Position numbers and translations under genes: made by a program. 64,000 bases of DNA from contig JAUCBJ010008087.1 in assembly GCA_032718475.1 (NCBI GenBank), positions 1-64,000 on the forward strand, read 5' to 3'. Shown here piece after piece: positions 11,993 through 23,073 of this stretch (positions within the stretch are counted from its first letter, which is position 1; every line of letters begins with the position of its first letter). The DNA is from Nemertoderma westbladi (taxonomy: Eukaryota > Xenacoelomorpha > Nemertodermatida > Nemertodermatidae). The notes below the pieces were generated by a model, which was not told the origin of the DNA, made no database searches, and saw only the letters and a list, made by a program, of their open reading frames with translations.

Positions 11993-12801
11993 CTCTGTAA
12001 ATAAGTTTTTGCCCAGGTCACCGGTGGTATCATAATAGACAACGAGTTAGTGCGTTTAGAAGGACCTTTTTCTTAGTTATTTTCTTTTTAATTTACGGTA
12101 GTTGGTTAGGAACTGTCTCCGTAGTTGAAATCGTTAGTTTCTCCGCCGACATACTTTTTCACTAAGAAAAACGCACCAACTCATTGCTTAATGATGGTTG
12201 TGTCCATCCCCTATCATTAAAATTTGTTATTAGTGCGCAATGTTAGCGGATCCATTTAGTTCCATCCATGTAGATCCATCCGTTAGCGGATTCCAACCAC
12301 AAAATGGAGGGAGCCAATTTATCACATTGGCTACTAAGGTATCCTACAGGGCATAGCAGTAAGAGGTTGATGCAATAGAACCATCTGGACAGTGGATTAA
12401 CCATCCACCCCAGTGGACAGAGGCCAACTAAGGGCCTAAGGGAGGCAGGAACAGGGCGTGGTCAACTGGCCAATGGGAGGCCAGCACATGTCAGGGTTTT
12501 AGTAAGTGTATCGATTGGAGGGCCAACAAGTTTGGCACACTAGCATTTCCCCCTATATATATTACCGATCTTTGATTGTGTAACCAGTTGGCATTTTACT
12601 CATTATGGTAGAGGTGCAATAGTCTCCACTAAGCTACGTTGTTCTACCGCTACTACAGTAGTCAGTCAGTATATTTAACATCAGTCGATTAACGATAGTA
12701 AAGTTCACTAACAAACTCTTTTATTCACCGGCCTAAGGCCAAGTCAACCACCCAGTCAGTAGCCAGCGCGAGCGCGTAGGGACATCACCAGAGTCAACCC
12801 G
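11993..12801. other. Non-coding flank left of the BEL/Pao element
   Basis: About 0.8 kb without a recognisable gene. Opposed words CTTAGTTATTTTC... and ACTAAGAAAAACGCACC suggest a short imperfect inverted repeat at about 12040-12190. The five bases before the LTR are ACCCG. Confidence 0.5.
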
Positions 12802-14031
12802 TGTAAAAGCTTTTGTGGGATGTAACTGGCCCTTTTGCTTTGCAATCCAGTTCCCCCCCAGGCGCTGGAATACTCTAAAAAGCTCTCTAACTCGAATGAT
12901 GCAAAGCGACCGGCTGATTGGCTGATTTGTTATACGACGGGCTATTTGCAATGTTCTATCGGCCAACCAGAGCTATAGCAGCAGAGTATGCAACCAGGGC
13001 AACCGAGCGGAGTGACTCATTTTGTGTGTTGGCCAAGGGCTGCAAAAATCCTGATAGTTCGGCATTTAGATATTCATGGAACCTGTGGAATCTGGTGTTC
13101 TGCCAATGAGAGCTATTCCTCTCTGTGTAAAAAGATACCTGCAACGGTGTTAGAGTCAGAGAGTGTTTTTGTTACTGTTGTGTTGTTTCTATCTAGGCCA
13201 AGAACACCGGCTCTGGAGTCAATTGTTTCAGACTTTAGAAGAAACATAAGTAGGCTTAGATTATAGAACGTATAACTGTTATCTCGCCATAATTATCAAC
13301 TAACCAAACAATCATATCATATCTTAACCTACCGTCTTAATGCTATTTACTGTTGTTATTATTTGTATCAGTTGGTTGAATATTATTATTTGGAGAACAT
13401 CTATAAAGAACCCAAATTTCCCAATTTTCTTGATACACTACAGGTTAGAGAGACAGGTTACATATAGCGATTGCGACTTATATCATCGTGGTTTGTAGTG
13501 AGTTTAATGCTATTTGATAGGCACTACATGAGTCAATTGCTGTTCTCTTTATGATAAAATTCATTGACGGTCGGCAGATTATTGTGCAGTATTGTGTGGT
13601 ACCGGTAGTGTGCATGATTGTGGCTGATAACTAAGCATTTCCTAAAGAATGCGCCTCATACGTGAATCATAAGCCTTACCGACTTACCGTTGTGTTTAGT
13701 ACAAGTCATATCTCTGTTTACCTAGATAGAGCGCCACGTCCTAAAGGAACTGCTAATATTTCCCGAAAGTGAATAATATTGGTCAGAAATTATTTATTAA
13801 CGATCAATCGAATAATACAGTAAGCTTACACTGCAATAACAATCTAAGCCCCATCCGAATCCAGTCTCCCGGGTATATCCAGCGGGTGAATGGACGCGCA
13901 CTAGGCTGGCTTCGGCTAATGTTGTGTTTATTGGTATTAAATCCTTGTCATTTTCTAAAGTCTATTTATAAACCAAAAGACATATAAATTTTGGCAGGTT
14001 AAACTGCTAAAGGTCTTCAAAAGCGCGTACA
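12802..14031 (+). repeat. Left LTR (copy A), 1230 bp
   Basis: Matches 29531-30764 almost base for base. The differences found by eye are A/G near 13077, A/T near 13249 and a 4-bp TATA indel near 13550. No polypurine tract precedes it, as expected for a 5' LTR. The sequence after it starts ATAACAGTTATTG with no obvious tRNA complement. Short open frames within it are repeated in the right copy and are not genes. Confidence 0.9.
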
Positions 14032-14096
14032 ATAACAGTTATTGTCTTTATTGCAGTAAGCAATAAAGTTCAAAGTACCGGTCGACCGGTAAACCT

Positions 14097-14335
14097 GAAC
14101 CGGTACTGCTGTAGGTCCGTAGGCCCAACTGCCAGAACCGGTACTGCTGTAGGTCCGTAGGCCCAACTGCCAGAACCGGTCCTGCTGTAGGTCCGTAGGC
14201 CCAACTGCCAGAATCGGTACTGCTGTAGGTCCGTAGGCCCAACTGCTTGAACCGGTACTGCTGTAGGTCAGTAGGCCTAACTGCCTGAACCGGTACTGCT
14301 GTAGGTCTGTAGGCCCAACTGTCCTAACCGGTACT
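14097..14335. repeat. 38-bp minisatellite, about 6 copies
   Basis: Copies begin at 14097, 14135, 14173, 14211, 14249 and 14287, each containing ACCGGTACTGCTGTAGGTC then GTAGGCCCAACTG. The unit keeps frames open on the minus strand and yields a repetitive peptide that I reject as a gene. Confidence 0.9.
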
Positions 14336-14567
14336 TCCAGTACAAGTACATTAGTATTATTTCGATTGTGATCTATTGTATATTGTAGGCTGCCAGGGGA
14401 ATAGGGATTGATCACCCCTCATTCTTTTGTATAGTTTACTTATTTCTGTCAGTTTTATTTCCTAGTAAGTTAATATTGAGCTGAAGACGTGTAAGTCTGC
14501 TCAGATTGCTCAGATAACTGTAGGCCGGACTGTTGTCGGATTGTTGTTGGGTTTGGAGGAATTGCGG

Positions 14568-15021
14568 CGTGTGTAGAGTTTGTCTGATAAAGTGCCAGTT
14601 AGTAAGTTGGGGCAGCCAGAGCTGTAAGGTCAATCCCCTCTTAAAGAATAAGTCGTACTACCGTGTTAGAACGCATACTAACTAACCATTTTGGAATCTG
14701 CACATACTGTAGTTTATTTAGGCTTGACAGTATTCTGCCAGCGTTTTGGCCTGTGTTTGTTTGTGTGGTCTGTTCAGGTACCGTAATAGTTATTACTCAG
14801 ATATTTTGTAGGCTGGATTGTTGTCTAGCTATTATTAGGTCTGAAGAGATTGCTGCGTGTGTAGAGTTTGTCTGATAAAGTGCCAGTTAGTAAGTTGGGG
14901 CAGCCAGAGCTGTAAGGTCAATCCCCTCTTAAAGAATAAGTCGTGCTACCGTGTTAGAACGCATACTAACTAACCATTTCGGAATCTGCACATACTGTAG
15001 TTTATTTAGGCTTGGTGGTAG
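14568..15021. repeat. Direct duplication, about 166 bp, spaced 288 bp
   Basis: 14568-14733 and 14856-15021 are nearly identical (CGTGTGTAGAGTTTGTCTGA through TAGTTTATTTAGGCTTG). The spacers are also distantly similar (TTGTTGT...GAGGAATTGC versus TTGTTGT...GAGATTGC). This is a tandem duplication within the retrotransposon leader. Confidence 0.9.
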
Positions 15022-16027
15022 TCTGCCAGTGTTTGGTTTGTATTTTGTTTGAGTATTCTGTACGGGTAGCGTAATATTTATTATTCAGAGTTTATGCGAT
15101 TATTCGCAACATTCATGTCCCCAAGTTTATTCCTACAGTAATTGTGTTTGTTACACATACCGTTATAGTTAAATTAACCCCGGTACTACACGGGCTGCTT
15201 GGCGTAGGTAAAGACTGGTGACTTTGTGCTCCAGTCACTCCAGCAGATGCCGTGGTTCTTTTAACTGTTCAAGTATATTTAACTACTGATTATTTGTTGT
15301 ACCAGTACTTGTACCTAATTTAGGGTTTAGTGTACAGTGCTTTCCGAAAGTAATTAGTGTGTAGGCAGTATATTTGTGTTGTAAAGTGGTTAATAGGCAT
15401 GTTGGATCTGGTAGTCCGCGGTAATTAACTTCCAGGTAGGAACACTCCGTTATACATAACGTAGTACCTATAGCGATACGGCTATAGGTCGTCAGACGGT
15501 GGTATTTTTCCTATCTGGACAGTGCAATATATTTACTACTACTTATTATTTTCAAATACCGTAGTACCCTGTCCGTCGTAATAACCAGAAATCTAACCCT
15601 TTGTTAGACTGGTTTGTAGACTTCCTGTAAAATTACCCTAAAAATTTCGTACGTAATATTTTGTTGTGTTTAATTAGAGATTTAATCTCACCCGTATCTT
15701 AGGTAATTTGTAGTATTAAGTAACTTAGGTAAATTAGAATTATCTGTTTTAGTGTCCAATAAATAGCACTTCACTGAGAGCGCACAGCTTCTGTGTAGTG
15801 ACTCCCCCTAGAAATAATAACATTTATTTCAAATATTGACAAAACCCATTTTAAACGGGTATATATATATTATAAATCAACTCAAACGATTTATAAATAG
15901 TAGGCCTACCATACAACAATTAGGTCTCAATATCAGTTGGACTACTGCTTAAATAACGGTAATAAAGTAAGTTAAGGTAACTAAGTAACCTTTAAATTCA
16001 GAAATTCAATTATTTAAATAATTGATA

Positions 16028-16275
16028 TACCGGTATTCACGATAGGCCTATTAACTTTATTTCTATAAATTTAGGCTGAAATTATACCGGTATTCTGTAA
16101 TTAATTCTAGTTCATAATTATACTTATATATACTATAAGTGTAAGCTGTATACCGGTATTCACGATAGGCCTATTATATATTTATATATTTGTGCTAAAA
16201 TTATATACCGGTACTCTGTGACAAACCTAGTTTACAATACTTATATATACTATAAGTGTATACCGGTATTCTAAT
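16028..16275. repeat. 123-bp direct duplication with ACCGGTATTC words
   Basis: TACCGGTATTCACGATAGG occurs at 16028 and 16151. The following sequences correspond, including ACTTATATATACTATAAGTG in both. A partial third unit ends near 16275. It lies about 100 bp upstream of the gag-pol start. Confidence 0.85.
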
Positions 16276-16377
16276 ATACTGTAATAAATTACCGGTACTA
16301 GGCCAACGGTCATACTGAATTACTAGACTTGCTTTAACTGTAACTATAGCAGTAAGCATTCAACTGTATAGCTAAAC

Positions 16378-19300
16378 ATGTCTGACACCCAGCAAAACCT
16401 GTCAGACAGTCTAATCGATACAACCATCTGTGACACAGATAGGACTGTGGAGCGATTAAGAAAGGAGTTCAGCTCACCTCCTACTGAAAGAAAGGTCATC
16501 CCTCCAGTAGTAGTATCAGATCCTAAGCTCATCCAACACCGTAGGTCTATCATCGGCACTCGGGCCCAAGTCAAACGGAACCAGGAAGCAGCTGTCCAAC
16601 AGCAGCAACATCCTAGTCAAGAAACTTGTTCCCAGAGATCCGATAGCTCCAGTAGTTCGGATACTGTAGAGCTGACCCCCAAACGCGGAGTGCAGATGGC
16701 GGCTACAGCCTACTCGGATCCCCTTCTCACCCTTCCTGCCGCAGTGCTAACTACTATATTGATTGAGGTGGAGGAACATCAAGCCGATTGGGCGAGAAGT
16801 AAGCGAGCGACCCAAGATAGTTATGCGGGATACGCCAGGGAAGAATTGATGTCTATTGTCGAGTCGCAATGGAACTTTCCCGGACCCGGACTCCCGTTGG
16901 ATTTGTCCGAAGCTACTTGGGAAGACATACACAGGATGGGAGTGACTAAAGATACGATGGATCCAGCTGTTTGGAAGAGGTCGGCAGCAGGATATGTGCA
17001 GGGATTCTTCGGCTCCTTAGAGCGATTAGAAGAACAACTGTTTCGACAACCCCAAGGACCTCAAGAGCAGGAAGAGCTGCTTTATCAAGTACGCGAAAGA
17101 ACCCTACGTATTAGACTAATCTTATCAGCCTTTGAGGAAACTTCCAAAAGAAGACAGGACACGTCGCTACAGGTTGCTGTCAAGACTTGGTTCCAGCGGG
17201 TCGGTCTCAAAGTTCAAGAAACGGCCCAGTGGAAATCCCAGCTGGCTGAGAGACCAACCTATGAAGAACCAACCAATGCCACCCTTTCTCAAGTGGAAAG
17301 CGAAGAGACAGCAGCAGAGAAGCCGCCCTCGAGAGACGCCATAGACATCTATCTGTCAGACTATCAACGTTTCTTGGGTGATGAGGAGTTGAGGAGACGA
17401 CTGGCTGGACTTCGCCCCAATAGTGAAGGAACCAAGCTTGTGTTGGACTCAATCGATGCGGAAATGTTAGCTGCGAACCAAGCTAAATTTGATGAAAAAC
17501 TCCGCCTCGCTAGAGTCCAAGAAGAACAAGTAAAGAAAAAACGGATAGAGGACCGAAAGGCAGCAGCAGTAACGGCGGCAGAAGCAGAAGCAGAAAGAAA
17601 GGCAGCAGCAGTAACGGCGGCAGAAGCAGAAGCAGAAAGAAAGGCAGCGGCGGCAGAAGCAGAAGCAAAAAGAAAAGCAATGGCGGCAGAGGCAGAAGCA
17701 AAAAGAAAAGCAACGGCGGCAGAAGCAGAAGCAGAAAGAAAAGCAGCGGTGGCAGAAGCAGAATGGAGAGCGTCTGAGGAGACTACCCAACTAGAGTTGG
17801 AAAATCTGCAAGAGACGCAAGACATCATAAATAAACAGTTAACTGCTAGTCACATGCAGATGATGAGAAGATCTACTCCCAAACGCCAGGGATACACATC
17901 ATCGGAGGAAAGCGAAACCACCGATCCTGAAGGCGGAGGAAATAGATCTCGTCTAAGCAGGCGTAGAAAAACATCTCACCGTTACAAATTGCCTGATTTG
18001 CCCCCAGCTGTGAGAAGACAACTAGCTAGCACAGACTTAAGTAGTATAGAACCTACAGACCTAATTATTAAGGTCAAAAAACTCCCTACTATAGTGGATG
18101 AGCCTGAAATAATTAGGCCTGTCGTTCCCAAAGTCACTCCTGTGCTAGAGACCCCTGTACTTCCAGAGCTTAACTCTAAATTCCCTTTACACAGTACTAC
18201 ACTGCCTGTACCCGGTAGAACAGTCCATGAGAATATCCCTGTCCTGGAAGCTGAGAGAGAAATCAAAGATTTGTCTCCCGTCGTCCCGCGTCAGCCCGCT
18301 ACAATGTTGGCGACTCCCGCTTCGGCGGTCGAGTGGGTAGAGGAGGGACGGCGGGGGATGAATCTCCTGCTCGGACAGATGCAGGAGACTGTCCACCAAC
18401 TTAAGGGAACAGTAAGGGAAGGTAGGGCCGAATTGCAAGAAGTGCAGCAAAGTATCGCGCTAGAGCGCGACAAATTAGTCAATATACAAAAAGGTATACC
18501 AATACCCCCTGTAACATTGTGTCAACCTGTTAGGTCTGAAGTATTACATGCGCAAGGTGTGGAGCCTACACACATCTATACTGCTAGTGAAGTAGAAACT
18601 CCTATAGCAAACCCTATTAAGGGTGATTATAAACCTGTTGTTAATGATATTCCCTATAGACCTGATAATGATCCGAGAAATTTATATACCGATAATTCGA
18701 TATTAAATAACACGATGGCCCAAGAAAGCTTTACGCGTCAGATGGCTAGAACAGAAGCCCGCCAAGCGGTCAAAGTGGGAGAGATCGTCAAATTCAATGG
18801 AGATGAGATGAAATGGTTACCTTTCAATGAATATTACAAAGACAGCATACAGAACTCTGTACTATCTAACAGAGAGAAACTTAGGTTCCTCATCAAGTGC
18901 TTGGAAGGACCTCCCAAGTTAATGGCGTTAAAGTTCATTGGACATCCAGAAGGATTAAGACAAGTTTGGGATACATTAAACATCAGGTATGGTAACAAGG
19001 ATAACATAGCTAAGTATTTGTATGCAAAATTAGTAGCCCCCCGAAACTTCCTTAGTAGCGGGATTATAGAGTTTTCCGATGAGATTCAGGAGATCTGTAG
19101 ACAATTGGACTGGTTAGGTAAGTCTCATGAATATCAGAGTTCCATGGTTATTGGAGCAGTAGTCTCTACTTTACCAAAGGGTGGAGTATGTACACGCTGG
19201 GACAAGAAAGTGTTGTATATGAATGAGCAGCAACGACGAAGCCCTACCATGGCTGATCTCATGTCCTTCTTAGATGGTGAAGTAAAACTACAACTCATCA

Positions 19301-22300
19301 AGCAGTCCAGAAAGAAAACATCGGAAAATAAGGTAAGTGAGAAACCCGTTTCTAGGAGAAGAGTCACACCGGTGTGTTACACTGACGACGGCGAAAGCCA
19401 AGTTTCTCAAGAAGAGGACAGCGGGAAAGACACTGACAAATTTTACTACGTTAACAAAACCCCAAAAGACGTAAGTAAATACAAGGCTCGAACCAACGAT
19501 AGGAGAGAACAGGTTGCCAAGACCCCTCCTCAGTCTCCTAACAGGATGCACGGAAGAAAGCCCGAAGAAAGAACGAGAGTGCATCAAGTTACCCAAGGTA
19601 AAGTGAGTAACATAAACCCTAACTGTGCGCTGTGCGACGGGACCCACCGTTTGAGTGCGTGTGCTGAATTTCTAAAGAAATCCCTTGTAGACAGACGTGC
19701 AGTCGTGTGGGATAAGCGGTTATGCTATAATTGCCTCAGATCAGGACACCAACGGCGAACCTGTTACTCCGACATAAAGTGTGCAAAGTGTGACGCGAAA
19801 CATCACATCTTGTTACACAGTGAGCTCGAACGAAACAACCCGAGTAAGGTAAGTGAGCCCGAACTACATGTCCAATTCAGTGATGTAAATGACACTGATC
19901 AAGAATCTGAGATGGAAGGATTCTATACTGACGAATTCTCCGACGCCAACGAATCCTGTTATCTAATCAATACCGCGGTGTATCGAGCACTTACTTATGA
20001 AAAGGACACCGACAATGAGTTCCCCCCAACTACTTTTGCCAGACAACCATCTTGGAAAGCTCCAACTTCCAACGTAGGAATCAGAGAATTTCCTGTAGTG
20101 CAGGTAAGAGTTCATGGTCCTACCAAAAGTTACATAGTGAATGCCCTCCTTGACTCCGGCAGCACAGGAACATTCATCGATCAAGAACTAGCCGAAGATA
20201 TCTTTGCTGGACAACCCAAATTCCGGACTAAATTGAATATGTCAGGAATTATGCAGGTTTGGAAATCTACCCTAACAGCAGATTACTATGTAGGTGTGTT
20301 GTCCACCCCCCAGGATAAATTAGGAGCACAAGGTATAAGGTCGGTAAAAATGGTGGCTATAAAGAACTTCGCTACTACCCAAGCAGACCTTTATAATTGG
20401 GACGAGGATGAGAGCATCCAACATCTTAAGATACCTCGATTCCAGACAGATTATCCTGGAGTGCAAATACTCATCGGCCAAAACGCGCATGAGGCGCTCG
20501 AGACATTGGAGAAACGGCCTGCTCAACCGCAGCCACTGCAAACCTATGCGGTAAGAACTAGAGTAGGTTGGTACTTTACTGGCCCTTCCCGCAGAACTCT
20601 CGAAGAGAGAATGCCACAAGAACGAATATACCAAGTAAACGATGGGGAAGTGGAGAGCAGTGAGGTGGACGAACTAACTGAGGGAACACCATACTCCTCA
20701 GATAATGACGACATCTACCAACTCTTCGATGAAGTGAACACAATCGACCTACTTACAGAAAACAAAACGTGGAAAAACCAGGTGAACCTATGTCAACTGA
20801 TTCGCCCATCGGGACCCATTGATTACAATGACGAACTAAATGATGAGATAGAGCGCTGCAACGCTAGAACTCGGGACGAACTCGCCGTACGATTCTTTAC
20901 TCAAGAACTGGTAGAGCCCAATTCATACGATAAGGCCCTATCGATAGAAGAAGAAAGAGCCAAGCAAATCCAGGAAACAACTACACGTTTTTTAAAGGAC
21001 CAAGGTAGATATGAAATCGGCCTACCATTTCGAAAACGAGAACCTAGATTTATAAATAACAGACCCTTGGCAGAGAAAAGAATCGCTCAATTACATCGAT
21101 GCCTTATGGCTAATGCTTCAGCTAAAGAAATGTACCAAATACAGTTGAAGAAATTTATAACAAAGGGATACGCGGAGCGAGTACCAGAAGGAACACCAGT
21201 GACTGAGAGAACGTATTACTTAACACATCATTACGTTCCCAAACCCGGTAAACCCCACGAAGTACGAGTCGTATTCAATGGCTCCGCCCTATATATGGGC
21301 CAATCCCTCAATTCCGAGTTGTTACCAGGATCCAACTTACTCCAATCTTTGTTGGGAATACTTTTAAGATCAAGACAATATTCCATCGCGTTCGCCTCCG
21401 ATATAGAAGGAATGTTCTTACAAGTCAAGGCGCTGGATAGAGATAGAGACAGCCTGAGATTTCTGTGGTGGCCTGAAGGAGACCTCAATCAGAAACCGGT
21501 AGAGTACTGGATGACCATCCAGTCTTTTGGGATCATATCTAGTCCTTCCAACGCCTGCTCCGTGGTGCGAACCACTGCGAATGACAACCGAGACGCCTTC
21601 TCAAAAGAGGTGATAGACAACATCAAGCGTAATATATACATGGACGATAATTTAAGGTCCCTTCCAACAGTAGAAGAAGCCATTGATGTCGCGAAAGGAA
21701 CGGTAGAGTGTTTGAAAAGAGGTGGATTTCGACTGACGAAATTCACTAGCAACTCCCGTGAGTTTCTGGAAGCGATACCGTTAGAAGACCGAGGAACGAA
21801 AGACCTAGACTTAATAAAGGACGATCTTCCTGAAACCAAGACGCTTGGCTTGAAGTGGGACACTGAAAGAGACATCCTGTTTTTTCAGTTAAAACAGCGA
21901 GATAATCCAGTTCGGACCAAACGGATTTGTTTAAGTATCCTGAGCACTTATTTCGACCCATTGGGATTTATTAGCCCAGTTATAGTGATTGCTCGGAGTT
22001 TAGTACAACAAATGTGGCTTGAAAACCACTCATGGGACGATCCGCTTAAGGGAGAACTGTTAAAGAAATGGATGAAATGGGAAGATTCTCTACCTGCCAT
22101 CGAGAACTTTATAATTTCCCGTGCATATTTTGGCCATGTTCTTCCTACGTATTCCTATCAACTCCATGTGTTTGGAGACGCCAGCGACATGGGAATAGGT
22201 ATAGTAGCATATCTGCGAGTCGAAACTCCGGATGGAATCAAAGTCGCCTTGGTTACCTCTAAGGCATTGATTAACAACAAGTTAAAGGTTCCTCGAGCGG

Positions 22301-23073
22301 AGTTAAAGGCGGCTTTATACGCTACAGCCATCGGCCGGAACGTAACAGAACAAATCGACTATCCACTGGAGAAAACGGTTTATTGGACCGACGCTTTACT
22401 CGTGTTGGAGTATCTAACCAATGAAGTCTGTCAGTTCAGCGTTTTTGTTACTAACAGGGTAGCTATTATTCTTAGTCGCACAAAGATAGATCAATGGAGA
22501 CATTGCCCTGGTACGATTAATCCAGCCGATATCGCCTCCAGGGGAGCAACTCCACAGGAACTGATAGATACTCCAGATTGGTTGGGTGGACCCGACTTCC
22601 TGAGCAAGGAAGAGGATGAATGGCCTCCTCACCTTACTACGGCGGAGATTAGACAAGCCAAGGGAGCGGAGACAGTCAAACCTAAAACCCGGGCGAGTAA
22701 ATCGAAGTTATTTAAACCGACGATCGATCTATCTGTATTACATACTTCCGGGAATGATGCTTCGGATCCACAATCCCTCGCCACAAATAAGTCTGTTGTG
22801 GAAATTAGAGATAGAGATTGGAAATCTGGAATACCAGACGTCTCGCAAGGAATCTCACCCCTGCTGCAGAGAGCAACGCATCACTACAGTTCCTGGAATC
22901 GGCTCTGTAAAGCCGTCACATATTTAAGGCGATGTTTTCATCATCACTACTCCAGGACGAAGACCACTAGTGATACCGCTCCATTGACATCTGCACAAGT
23001 TCATGTTATTAAAAATTTACCCAAATATAAGACATCTGACTGGTTTCTCAAGGAGAAAATAAGCAGATACTGA
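16378..23073 (+). CDS. BEL/Pao Gag-Pol polyprotein (Gag, protease, RT, RNase H)
   Basis: A 2231-codon frame encoding the capsid and replication proteins of the element. Reading N to C: a long charged N-terminus; a predicted coiled coil with tandem Ala/Glu/Arg/Lys repeats (about residues 395-465); a DUF1759-like Gag segment starting FNGDEMKWLPFNEYY (about 805-890); zinc knuckles CALCDG (about 1083) and CYNCLRSGHQRRTC plus CAKCDAKHHILLH (about 1116-1147); a retropepsin-like LLDSGSTGTFID (about 1258, DSG active site); RT with the catalytic YMDD at 1754-1757; and a Pao-type RNase H region with HVFGDASDMGIG (about 1930) and VPRAELKAAL. The ATG at 16378 is the first in frame after the leader. The length is large for this family, mainly because of the N-terminal extension. 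The frame stops at TGA 23071-23073, just before the integrase, which lies in the -1 frame. Confidence 0.93.
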   Translation: MSDTQQNLSDSLIDTTICDTDRTVERLRKEFSSPPTERKVIPPVVVSDPKLIQHRRSIIGTRAQVKRNQEAAVQQQQHPSQETCSQRSDSSSSSDTVELTPKRGVQMAATAYSDPLLTLPAAVLTTILIEVEEHQADWARSKRATQDSYAGYAREELMSIVESQWNFPGPGLPLDLSEATWEDIHRMGVTKDTMDPAVWKRSAAGYVQGFFGSLERLEEQLFRQPQGPQEQEELLYQVRERTLRIRLILSAFEETSKRRQDTSLQVAVKTWFQRVGLKVQETAQWKSQLAERPTYEEPTNATLSQVESEETAAEKPPSRDAIDIYLSDYQRFLGDEELRRRLAGLRPNSEGTKLVLDSIDAEMLAANQAKFDEKLRLARVQEEQVKKKRIEDRKAAAVTAAEAEAERKAAAVTAAEAEAERKAAAAEAEAKRKAMAAEAEAKRKATAAEAEAERKAAVAEAEWRASEETTQLELENLQETQDIINKQLTASHMQMMRRSTPKRQGYTSSEESETTDPEGGGNRSRLSRRRKTSHRYKLPDLPPAVRRQLASTDLSSIEPTDLIIKVKKLPTIVDEPEIIRPVVPKVTPVLETPVLPELNSKFPLHSTTLPVPGRTVHENIPVLEAEREIKDLSPVVPRQPATMLATPASAVEWVEEGRRGMNLLLGQMQETVHQLKGTVREGRAELQEVQQSIALERDKLVNIQKGIPIPPVTLCQPVRSEVLHAQGVEPTHIYTASEVETPIANPIKGDYKPVVNDIPYRPDNDPRNLYTDNSILNNTMAQESFTRQMARTEARQAVKVGEIVKFNGDEMKWLPFNEYYKDSIQNSVLSNREKLRFLIKCLEGPPKLMALKFIGHPEGLRQVWDTLNIRYGNKDNIAKYLYAKLVAPRNFLSSGIIEFSDEIQEICRQLDWLGKSHEYQSSMVIGAVVSTLPKGGVCTRWDKKVLYMNEQQRRSPTMADLMSFLDGEVKLQLIKQSRKKTSENKVSEKPVSRRRVTPVCYTDDGESQVSQEEDSGKDTDKFYYVNKTPKDVSKYKARTNDRREQVAKTPPQSPNRMHGRKPEERTRVHQVTQGKVSNINPNCALCDGTHRLSACAEFLKKSLVDRRAVVWDKRLCYNCLRSGHQRRTCYSDIKCAKCDAKHHILLHSELERNNPSKVSEPELHVQFSDVNDTDQESEMEGFYTDEFSDANESCYLINTAVYRALTYEKDTDNEFPPTTFARQPSWKAPTSNVGIREFPVVQVRVHGPTKSYIVNALLDSGSTGTFIDQELAEDIFAGQPKFRTKLNMSGIMQVWKSTLTADYYVGVLSTPQDKLGAQGIRSVKMVAIKNFATTQADLYNWDEDESIQHLKIPRFQTDYPGVQILIGQNAHEALETLEKRPAQPQPLQTYAVRTRVGWYFTGPSRRTLEERMPQERIYQVNDGEVESSEVDELTEGTPYSSDNDDIYQLFDEVNTIDLLTENKTWKNQVNLCQLIRPSGPIDYNDELNDEIERCNARTRDELAVRFFTQELVEPNSYDKALSIEEERAKQIQETTTRFLKDQGRYEIGLPFRKREPRFINNRPLAEKRIAQLHRCLMANASAKEMYQIQLKKFITKGYAERVPEGTPVTERTYYLTHHYVPKPGKPHEVRVVFNGSALYMGQSLNSELLPGSNLLQSLLGILLRSRQYSIAFASDIEGMFLQVKALDRDRDSLRFLWWPEGDLNQKPVEYWMTIQSFGIISSPSNACSVVRTTANDNRDAFSKEVIDNIKRNIYMDDNLRSLPTVEEAIDVAKGTVECLKRGGFRLTKFTSNSREFLEAIPLEDRGTKDLDLIKDDLPETKTLGLKWDTERDILFFQLKQRDNPVRTKRICLSILSTYFDPLGFISPVIVIARSLVQQMWLENHSWDDPLKGELLKKWMKWEDSLPAIENFIISRAYFGHVLPTYSYQLHVFGDASDMGIGIVAYLRVETPDGIKVALVTSKALINNKLKVPRAELKAALYATAIGRNVTEQIDYPLEKTVYWTDALLVLEYLTNEVCQFSVFVTNRVAIILSRTKIDQWRHCPGTINPADIASRGATPQELIDTPDWLGGPDFLSKEEDEWPPHLTTAEIRQAKGAETVKPKTRASKSKLFKPTIDLSVLHTSGNDASDPQSLATNKSVVEIRDRDWKSGIPDVSQGISPLLQRATHHYSSWNRLCKAVTYLRRCFHHHYSRTKTTSDTAPLTSAQVHVIKNLPKYKTSDWFLKEKISRY

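Larger units (their letters stand above)
14032..16377 (+). other. Long leader between left LTR and gag-pol
   Basis: 2.3 kb without a coding frame, but with several internal duplications annotated separately (38-bp array, 288-bp-spaced duplication, 123-bp duplication). AATAAA occurs near 15757 in front of a GC-richer stretch (CACTGAGAGCGCACAGC). The start codon of gag-pol is at 16378. Confidence 0.6.

Noticed and set aside
12733-13266. Small frames on both strands inside the left LTR, duplicated at 29507-29995
   Set aside because: They lie inside LTR sequence and are duplicated only because the LTRs are; no motif.
14017-14415. Minus-strand 132-codon frame with repeated TYSSTGSGSWAYGP-like peptide
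   Set aside because: Produced by the 38-bp minisatellite in the retrotransposon leader; the flanks are non-coding.
17364-17828. Minus-strand Cys/Phe-rich and Ala/Ser-rich frames opposite gag
   Set aside because: Shadows of the Ala/Glu/Lys coiled-coil repeat on the coding strand.
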